Assembly (NCBI GenBank): GCA_029237695.1
Contig: CM055266.1
Location: 122,068,569-122,132,568, forward strand
Source of the DNA: Conchocele bisecta
Lineage: Eukaryota > Mollusca > Bivalvia > Lucinida > Thyasiridae
DNA: 64,000 nt
Direction: 5' to 3'
The notes below the pieces were generated by a model. It ran no database searches and was not told where the DNA came from. It worked only from the letters and a program-made list of their open reading frames with translations. The first letter of the stretch is position 1; the number at the start of each line of letters is the position of its first letter. Positions 56,037-64,000 of this stretch are shown in pieces. Made by a program: the position numbers and the translations under genes.

Positions 56037-56299
56037 TAATATGAAATAGGCACTACCTATGACGGGCGACGTTAGTATATGAAACTAAATTTACCAATTG
56101 ATAGCTTTAACATGATGTTAGTATGCTATAAACGATACCGTAGCATATTGTAGTATTGCAGAGCTACTTCCCGCAACTACAACGGTGTTACAACTTCTCT
56201 ATTATAATTAAATGGTGTCATTGTCGCACTTCTCTTATTTGAACCAGTCATACAATTGAGATATTTCCGTTTCATATATAGTACATTAATAGCCTAGGC

Positions 56300-56500
56300 A
56301 TAGTGGAGCGCGTAGTCGAGCGGTCTGAGGCGTCGGTCTCCTGATCTTACGATCGTGGGTTCGAGCCTCACCGGAGGCGTGCGTTGTGTCCACCCAGCTG
56401 TAAATGGGTACCGGCTAAATACCGTGAACATCGATTGTATTTGATTGTATTTGTTTGTATCTACATGTACTTATGAATAAAAATATGATCCACTGGTGAT
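56300..56500 (+). mobile_element. tRNA-derived SINE
   Basis: A-box-like TAGTCGAGCGG (56313-56323) and B-box GGTTCGAGCC (56358-56367) sit in a Leu/Ser-tRNA-like head. It is followed by a non-tRNA body (GGGTACCGGCTAAATACCGT) and a TTGTATTTGATTGTATTTG tail. Confidence 0.65.
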
Positions 56501-56759
56501 AAGCCTCAGAATTGAGGGCATACCAGTATACTGGCAAAAGCAAAGCATTATAGAAACTGTATTAGTACATTTACGATCATTTTAAGAACAAATAACAAGA
56601 CTAAGAATCTTCAGTGATATTATTCCCAATTTTCGCAATCTCAGTCGGCATTGAGCACGACCGTCACTTCGAGAGTTATACACATTTTGCCCATTTTTGG
56701 TATGAATTGTGTTTTACATTTATTTTTGATTAACCCAGTGCTGTGTCAGATGTGTTTGT

Positions 56760-57190
56760 ATCCAGGACTACAGCAACAGGTGCAATAGACGCACACTTGC
56801 AATGCATACTTTGTTCTGGTAGTCGTGTTCCCCAATTATCCCGGATCGCTTGACTATGTCTTGTATTTTTAATCTCACATCTGCGAAATTAAGTGCAGCG
56901 TGGCGGCTATAGAAATTCTCCAGGTGTGTCCCTCCAGTGATGCTATTATTTTCTCGATCCCTGGTGGTCTTTGGGCACATTCTGACTATTTGTCGTATTA
57001 GTTTTGTCCTTTTTACTTCAGCTTCACTTCAGTTGTTGGTAAGAGGTACTTGTGTCATGGACTGTGAATACAGCACAGGCCGTGACACAACCGAACAGGC
57101 GCAATAAAACAGCAGTTGCAATGCATACTTGTTTCTGTTAGTCATGTCCACAGAGTATCATGAATCGCTTGACTTTGTCTTGTAAACAAA
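56760..57190. repeat. Two degenerate copies of a ~95-bp segment
   Basis: GCAATGCATACTTTGTTCTG...GGATCGCTTGACTATGTCTT at 56798-56865 recurs at 57117-57185. The first copy overlaps a 70-codon minus-strand ORF (56980-56768) of unknown nature. Confidence 0.45.
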
Positions 57191-57224
57191 ATCACAACAT
57201 GTGCGGTTTCTATCAAATTATATT

Positions 57225-57537
57225 GAGAGAGATACAGTGTGCTTCTATCTAATGATGTTGAAAGATAGAGAGATAAATATTATGGTTTCTATCTAATGAT
57301 GCTGAGAGAAGGTTGGTGGGGGTGCGGGGGAGAGATATATTGTGGTTTCTAGGTAATGATAGAGAAAGAGACACACAAAGAGACATAGACAGACAGATAG
57401 CGAGATAGAGAGAGACATACAGACAGACAGATATACATACATAAAGATAGAGAGAGAGAATGACAGAAAGAGAGAGAGAGAGAGGGACAGATATGGAGAG
57501 TGACAGAGAGAGTCAGACAGACAGAGAGAAGATAGAC

Positions 57538-57579
<42 letters not shown>

Positions 57580-57640
57580 TGAGAGAGAGAACGAGATTGA
57601 GAGACAGACAGACAGACATAGACAGACAGAGACATGGGTG
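57225..57640. repeat. GA/GACA-rich microsatellite
   Basis: Runs of GAGA and GACAGACA. Minus-strand ORFs rich in Ser/Leu here are low-complexity artefacts. Confidence 0.9.
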
Positions 57641-59160
57641 TGGGAGAGAGAAAGGTGTTAAAATAAATACGGAATAATGAAACTCCATTTCGTTGCAAAT
57701 TGTTTTTCTTTTTTTTATAAAATATTCCAATGCGCATTTAAGGCATTTCTACTCCGATCATTTAAAACGCATATTTTCAAGCGTCTCTCGAGATAATTTG
57801 AAGATGTTTATTCGTGTACATTCTGTCCATTTCGTCATCTTTTCGCGTTTAATGGTCACAACATAATGGCGATTTACGAAATGGTTCGAGGGTTTCGGTG
57901 GCAGTCCTCACACATTTTAGGCAATTTATGGAGTTTCTGGGCCCGCCACACCAGCCGAAACAAATTTAGGAATATTTTAACTTCAAATAATCACATAATC
58001 TGTTTGATGCATGCACTGACTACCTGATAGGTACAAGAGCTATATTAACACAAACTCAAACTCAGACATAATGCACAGGCTGTCAGCACTCTGCTATGTT
58101 TACACAAAATGTGCCCAAATCTGCATTTATTTGGCCGCGGCCACACATTTCACAACATGGATTTCAAATATCCCATGCGGACACTGCACTAATACTTGCT
58201 AATTGTACCAATTCTGCAATTACACATTGTCACACTGATCATAGTCTGTACTGGTACCGACCGTTTTGTTTTCAAGCAGCAGACCTGCCTTTCTGACAGA
58301 TAAAATGGCTGCCAATATTTCGGACGAAAATTCCGAGCAGCAGTTTCGCACTCTTCTGCAACTGAAATCATGCCAGTATGACACAGATGCAAGCAAAATC
58401 ACATATTTTTGCAAAAAAGTGTTTTATGCAGTGGAAAACATCATATGATGTTGGCTAATTAATTGTAGAACATTTTCATAAGCCACAGACATGTGTTTTT
58501 TATGTATTTACCATAGGAAAAATTCGAAACTAACCAACTCGCCCGAGGACTGCCACCTTCCGAGTGATTCGTGTATCCTTGGGGACTCTCGTAAGCTAGT
58601 CTAGGTACAGCGACAACACAATTTTGAAATGCAGTAACTTCGTAAGCTATATTCAGTATACTTTCCGATGTTATCTACATTTTGTTTTAGAAGCATTTGG
58701 CCCTTTGGGCCAAATTATTCGTCGCCTCCTGCTTGGTTTACGGTAAAACAAATTTTACACTTTCAATCATATGTTCAACCTAGTTTCACTGAATGGTAAG
58801 TTTTCATATAAGCGTAACATAAAGCGGGCGACAAAATCTATTTTAGCTTCCCAACCAATACCTGTCAACTAACATTTGGTCCGTGTGCTTAGAAAACGGA
58901 CCTTACAACATGTGCAACTTTTGTAGATAAACTGTAATAGGCTAACCTAAAATACAGACGCATTTGCCATATGCTTACTGACTGGCAATTGTCAAGAACT
59001 TGCCATAACAATGAGACTACATTTATCAAAATGAGAATGATTTTAGTACAAACTTTCGTTGCATCTGGTGATCAGACTGGTCGACTATGAAAACATATAT
59101 TATTATCCCCTCGCCGATAGGCAAGAGGTGTTATAGCGTTATTCCATGTACTCAGCATCA
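57641..59160. other. Host-type sequence with one possible short exon
   Basis: Apart from a short ORF at 58305-58448 with a good start context (AAAATGGCTGCC), nothing recognised. Splice signals and homologs cannot be judged here. Confidence 0.3.
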
Positions 59161-59164
59161 CCTT

Positions 59165-59480
59165 TCAATTTTCAGTAACTTTTGAACCGCTTTACCGATT
59201 TTGATAATATTTGGCCACACTGTGTGTCGAGGGATGGTACTTTGTTTTGCATACGACACACGTCCGACCGCACAAGGTCAAGGTCACTGAGGACTTGTGT
59301 TCACCTTGTTTGTAAGGCAAAGCTGTTTTTGTTTGTTTATTCAGTAACTTATGAAGCGCTTCACCGATTTTGTTAATATTTGGTCATAATGTGTGTCTAG
59401 GGATGGTGCTTTGTTTTGCATACGACCCACGTCTGACCGCCCAAGGTCAAAGTCACTGACGACTTATTTTTTTTGTTATT
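59165..59480. repeat. Two tandem ~165-bp repeats
   Basis: TTCAGTAACTTTTGAACCGC...GTGTGTCGAGGGATGGTACT...AAGGTCAAGGTCACTGA recurs once with small differences. Confidence 0.65.
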
Positions 59481-60422
59481 ATTTATATCAAGAATGCCAG
59501 CGAGGGGATTACATGTAGTTTCGTTGAATGATGCCGGTTCTTGTTTTATGTGCGTTTCAAATAACAGTAAATATGAAATGTGGTTTTAATGTCTATATTT
59601 GCAATAGTACTATGATCTGATGATAGGAAAAATAAATAATTTATCATGGAAAGTATGTTTACCGTGGCATGCCCGTGGGATTTCACAACTTTGGAGGCGT
59701 GATTTCAGTCATCAGACTATGGGATAGTTTGGCAATATACATAGTTCGCATATACATGTACATGTGTTGCCTACAATCGTGCTGACCGCACTACGGCGCC
59801 CGTATTATTTATGTTTTCCCCAAAATTGCGGTGTATTTCAGGGTCAGACTGACTTAAGTTAGAAGTTTATTAGCCATAAAACACCAATAATCAATCAATC
59901 TGGTACTGATGAATCCGGGAGATTATAACCAATAGGTATATCAATCAAAATCAATCGTTTCATAAAATAAAATAAAAAATAAAAACAAACATTTCCCTAC
60001 CTACCAACCCAACTTTTTCTGGGACGCTACCGGAACCAAACAACTTTTTTAGGCCTAATGCAAAGTAATAACTGTATGGGTTGCTTCACCACATGTTCGA
60101 ATTAATGTTTTACAATGCATATTTACTTAATAATGCTGGCCAGAATTAGATTGCGAAAGAAAGAACTCTCAGGCGGGAAATTAACGGCCAGACAATTCAT
60201 CGAGAGAGGAAATTAGATGCGCATAATTTGGCCAATCCTGCCATTTTTTGGTAAACAGTTCTTCAACCCGCGGGAATTAGACACGGACTTAATTCCTAGT
60301 CATGCATTAGACATTGGAGTTCTATTCATTCATAAGGGTATTCCGATAAAAATCATGAAAAGTGTTAATCAACAATCAGATCATAAGGTGACCGTGACAG
60401 CTTGTTACGGAGGTTATGGATC
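59481..60422. other. Non-coding host-type sequence
   Basis: Near 60030-60056 lies TACCGGAACCAAACAAC...TTAGGCC, inverted relative to GGCCTAAACAAAG...TTCCGGTA at 55713-55742. Confidence 0.3.
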
Positions 60423-60641
60423 AGGGGCCGTTTATTTATGCAAAATTATGATAGTCTGTACATTTCACATTAACACTGTTTTCTTGCAAACAATTATTGG
60501 ATTCACATTTATTGAGCATATGCTGCATTTGCAGCAGCCTGTGCTCAATAAATGTAAATCCATCAATTGAAATTTACAAACGATCCTAGATTTGCACTTA
60601 CGAACATTTTAGTCGTACGAAGATTAGTGAAACGGACCCTT
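60423..60641. mobile_element. Palindromic MITE, family A, left arm partly deleted
   Basis: The left outer arm is shortened (CAGGGGCCGTTTA); the centre and right arm are intact. Confidence 0.65.
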
Positions 60642-60799
60642 GGAGCCCGTTTCACTTAAACTTCGTACGATAATTCTTGTGTATTAAGTTGCTTCGCACA
60701 CTAAAATGGCTAATAAACCATACATCCACTTAAAATTAACCAACAGTGTATATCAGTGCAAATGCTATTCAAAATTTCAATGTTGCACTAAGAAGTTCC

Positions 60800-61037
60800 A
60801 GGTGCCAGTTTCACTAAACTTCATACGACTAAGAAGCTTGTAAATGCAAAAATAAAATGTACCACACAGGTCGCACGAGAAAACGATTATTGGAAATCTT
60901 TGGTGGACTTGTTCAGATTCAATGGCTCTACATGTATGTGGACAATGATAGCTTTAATTAACTACTTTTATGTATGATTTGAATTTATTGAAATATTCGT
61001 ACGAACAATTTTGTCGTACGAAGTTTAGTGAAACGGG
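60800..61037. mobile_element. Family A-like MITE with unrelated interior
   Basis: GTTTCACTAAACTTCATACG at the left and CGTACGAAGTTTAGTGAAAC at the right enclose sequence lacking the usual inner arms. Confidence 0.55.
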
Positions 61038-61292
61038 TTTCACTAAAATTCGTACGACAAAAATTTTCGTAAGTGCAACTTTAGGATAGTCTGGAAATTT
61101 CAATTCATGGATTTCATGGATTTCATGGATTTACATTTATTGAGCATAGGCTGCAAATGCAGCCTATGCTCAATACATGTAAATCCATTAATTGTTTACA
61201 AGCAAACGTTGTTGATGTGAATTTTACAGACTATCATAATTGTGCACTTACGAACATTTTAGTCGTACGAAGTTTAGTGAAATGGGCCCCTG
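61034..61292. mobile_element. Palindromic MITE, family A
   Basis: Starts in the end of the previous copy. Contains a small GGATTTCAT triplication at about 61108-61128 and a perfect inner palindrome at about 61150. Confidence 0.7.
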
Positions 61293-61607
61293 GATCTGCA
61301 TTGTTTTCAGTAGTTGGCTTTATGGCCTGTAGGTGAGGAAATGTAATGTTGGCACAGTGTTGGTTTATCGACTAAACATTTTTACTACTAATATTCTAAT
61401 TCTAAAATACGTAATACAATACCGTGATTAAATAAATGAAACAAACATGTTAATTGATTTTCGCATCTGATCTGCAATCATAAACCTTCATTAACCTCAT
61501 TCGAATCAAACGAGCGAGCGCATTAGCCCGCCGATTCAGCAGAATTGCCGATAGTCGTTTGTACCAGTTACCGCCAGTCTAGTCACAGAGTCTTATGCAA
61601 ATCAGGA

Positions 61608-61780
61608 GCGTAGCTGCACTAAGGCACTGCAGGCCCGGGCCTGCAGAATTTTCGAGAAAATGGAAAAATGAAAACGACCAGAGTGCATCATTTACCATAC
61701 GCCCCTAGCATACTCGCACCAACAGTGCTCGAAGACGTCAACCGGGCCTGCAGATTCAAATTGGCTAGCTACGCCCCTGA
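61608..61780. mobile_element. Short element with CAG...CGTAGCT ends
   Basis: CAGGAGCGTAGCTGCAC at the left and GGCTAGCTACGCCCCTG at the right are imperfect inverses, and the GGCCCGGGCCTGCAG block recurs inverted-like inside. No clear target duplication. Confidence 0.45.
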
Positions 61781-61974
61781 AAATCGAAGCCATTTTACAC
61801 GTTACCATTGTATGCTTTAACCATATGCAATTATCACGTAGCTAGCTGTGCATTGGCCTCAAGCATACTGACTGATATTCCATCATACATTGCATAGATA
61901 CGAACATCTGGGTCACAGTGGATTTCAACTGCTTCCGCTGGTGTGTCATTGGTTCAGCGACTACATAAGCGGCG

Positions 61975-62205
61975 GTGACTGGAGAAATGGGATTTATGGG
62001 CTTTGTGACCAGTGTAGCTCCTGATCTAATAGGACACTTAAGCCTGGTAACGATCCTACGTCCTTGTTAGAATCATGACGGGCGTTTCACTGATGGAATG
62101 GCGAACAGTGCAGATCCTGACCAGACTGTGCGGATGCACAGGCTGATCTGGATCTACACTGGTCGCAAAACGTATAAGCCCCTTTTCTCCAGTCATGGCC
62201 ACACA
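61975..62205. mobile_element. Repeat family D, complete copy
   Basis: GTGACTGGAGAAATGGGATT at the left and the inverse of CATGACTGGAGAAAAGGGGC at the right. Inverted similarity extends about 55 bp through ACCAGTGTAG.TCC. Confidence 0.65.
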
Positions 62206-62314
62206 TAACAACGTCGAAGCATAAACAAGTCGGCGCTCGTTTCAATGAGAACCGCGTATTATGTGTGAACAAAATATAATCTATGGAAGCGTCCTGGTGC
62301 CAATGCTAAAATAT

Positions 62315-62680
62315 TTTTTATCTCGTTACTAAGTCCTAATTAGGAGATACCTCCTAATTAGGAGATAACATCTCCTAATTATGACTTAGTAGACTTACTA
62401 TCTCATAATTAGGACTTAATATCTCCGAATTAGGACTTAGTATCTCCTAATTATGACTTACTATCTCCTAATTCTGACTTAATACATGTATCTGTGTCAA
62501 TGCTAAACAATGTTTTATCTCATGAGATATTAAGTCCTAATTAGGAGATAGTAAGTCCTAATTAAGAGATGCTAACTTCTAATTAGAAGATAATATCTCA
62601 TAATTAGGAGTTACTATCTCCTAATTATGAGTTATTATCTCATAATTATGAGTTGGTACCTCCTAATTAGGAGATAAATA
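62315..62680. repeat. Palindromic TCCTAATTAGGA array
   Basis: Around twenty ~13-bp units of CTCCTAATTAGGA, ACTTAGTATCTC and variants in alternating orientation; almost the whole stretch can self-pair. Confidence 0.8.
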
Positions 62681-62785
62681 TGTACGGTCGGAAATCCTCG
62701 GTGAGCCTCGGAATCCCTGCGCGTTACCTGGTGTCATCCAACTATTCGAGTATTGTAGATTTTCGTTTTTGTTTGTTTCTTTTTG

Positions 62786-62852
62786 CCTGGAGCAGGGGGG
62801 GGGGGTGGTCCGGACCCCCTCCCCCCCTCCCCCCTGTATCCGCGCCTGTACA
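62786..62852. repeat. G/C homopolymer element related to 13339-13684
   Basis: G-run then C-runs followed by TATCCGCGCCTGTA, matching the right terminus of the 13.3-kb element. Confidence 0.45.
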
Positions 62853-63427
62853 GTCTGTTCCACGTTTTGCTGCCGACTAACTTGTGGCTATTAAACACAT
62901 TCAATCTAAGTTATGTTGAACGAAATGTAAGTACTTGTTCATCCTTAACAAAAAGTCACCCTCCCTAATTATTGTATTTGATGAAATTCCATCAAATTTT
63001 GTTTTTATTGCGAAAATAAATTCCTATTGAAATTTAATGTGGGGCAAAAAAAGGAGATGGGAGTGAGGAGGGTCGAAAAACGAAAACAAATTAATTTAGT
63101 CCTTATCTTGGCGAGATAGCTTGGAAATGAACTAAGAACTAAGAAAACAAAAGTTATACATGTACAGTAGTTTGAAAATATGTCTAGAAATACAATTTTT
63201 TTTTATAAAAAATCTATGTTCAGCCCCCTTTTTAAATTCACATCGGAACATCGCTTTTTGCAATAAAAAATCATTATTTGATGAAGTTCTTAAACTTATT
63301 TTTACGGAGGTTGACACTTTCGTTGTTGATGAAAAAGTACTTACATTTAAATATTTAATATAAGTTAGTCGGCAGCAAAACATGGAACAGACAGTCCTTA
63401 GATATTGTCTACTTACATGTATCGGGT

Positions 63428-63776
63428 CAGTAGCCGATTTCACCAACATTGCAAAGTATACTTACCTAGCAAAGTATACTTTGAGAGAGGAATCATTTAT
63501 TTTTCCTGAAATTCATTATTTCATATAGAACTAACGACTGCAAATATTTCATGATTAAAAGTATGCAGAATTATCATACTGAATTTATTACATTATCACA
63601 GCCAAAATGGATGTGATAATATAATAAATTCAATATAATAAACATTAATAAATTTATCCTAAAATTGAAAATTTCTCCCTCAACGTATACTTTGCTAGAA
63701 AAGTATACTTTGCAATGTTGCTGAAATAGGCGTCGCCAGGAATATTCCAGAGGGCGATCGACTGAAATAGGCTACA
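63428..63776. mobile_element. MITE, family B, with duplicated right end
   Basis: CAGTAGCCGATTTCACCAAC at the left. Right-end pieces TGAAATAGGC occur twice (about 63723 and 63764) with 35 bp between. Confidence 0.65.
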
Positions 63777-63896
63777 GACGTACATGTACAAGCGAGTCAA
63801 CAACTGAATATGTCCCATTGTGCGTAGCGCGTCGTATCGAGTTTCTAACCCAGTTCAGTCTAATAATGTATCATATTTATGTATGTACCACTGACA

Positions 63897-64000
63897 TATA
63901 TGAACCGTCTCGAGGAGATGTTTCAAATGAGTGGTAACATGCTATATGAACCGTCTCGATGAGATGTTTCAAATGAGTGGTAACATGCTATATGAACCGT
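63897..64000. repeat. 46-bp tandem repeat running off the window
   Basis: ATATGAACCGTCTCGATGAG...GTGGTAACATGCT, just over two units visible. Confidence 0.8.

Noticed and set aside
56768..56980. Host exon on the minus strand
   Set aside because: The overlapping DNA segment is duplicated nearby and degenerate, which fits a repeat better than a gene.
57293..57737. Ser/Leu-rich membrane-like protein
   Set aside because: Low-complexity translation of a GA microsatellite.
58305..58448. First exon of a host gene
   Set aside because: The start context is good, but the frame is short and neither splice signals nor homology can be shown from this window.
55713..60056. Single 4.3-kb transposon defined by inverted GGCCTAAAcAAAGTT...GGTTCCGGTA ends
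   Set aside because: The ends match imperfectly and no convincing flanking duplication is visible; they could be two separate short repeats.

Overview
The window looks like a repeat-rich nuclear genome segment from a marine invertebrate, most likely a mollusc. This is inferred from the dense short inverted-repeat transposons, microsatellites, a LINE remnant, a tRNA-derived SINE, and two Polinton/Maverick elements (large virus-like DNA transposons). I recognise no convincing host protein-coding gene.

The main content is two Polintons about 19 kb apart and in opposite orientation. The complete one spans 26260-44205 (about 17.9 kb). It has 190-bp terminal inverted repeats, AG...TC termini and a 6-bp target duplication TCCGCA at 26254-26259 and 44206-44211. 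From left to right it carries protein-primed family-B DNA polymerase (+); integrase, small membrane proteins, packaging ATPase and double-jelly-roll major capsid protein (all -); a large membrane/coiled-coil protein (+); a small membrane protein and a 400-codon conserved protein (-); penton-like minor capsid, repeat-built fibre and a hydrophobic-hairpin protein (+); a tRNA-like Pol III unit, a small ORF and a small zinc-binding protein (-). These form replication, integration and virion modules. Most large genes carry frame breaks; the 431-residue major capsid protein is intact.

The second Polinton (1 to about 7069) is the end fragment of another copy, running in from the left edge. Its small membrane genes and integrase are nearly identical to those of the complete element. 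Its polymerase is AT-rich, strongly diverged and broken many times. The change from high to low similarity falls at the overlapping stop codons of integrase and polymerase, which suggests module exchange.

The rest (7104-26253 and 44212-64000) holds short palindromic transposons of several families, a 3.2-kb element that split a LINE tail with a 9-bp duplication (9049-12277), a 6.3-kb TTAA-flanked inverted-repeat structure (46389-52737) containing a 2.3-kb 47-bp minisatellite and a 1.7-kb element with tandem-repeat arms, and several microsatellites.

Observations most worth follow-up are the polymerase module swap, the hairpin-forming Polinton ends, a family of short CCAATC/GATTGG palindromes scattered through Polinton coding regions, a recurrent ATTAATTTTAAGAAAA motif before Polinton genes, and a patch of noisy sequence in the minisatellite suggesting that some frame breaks may be assembly errors.
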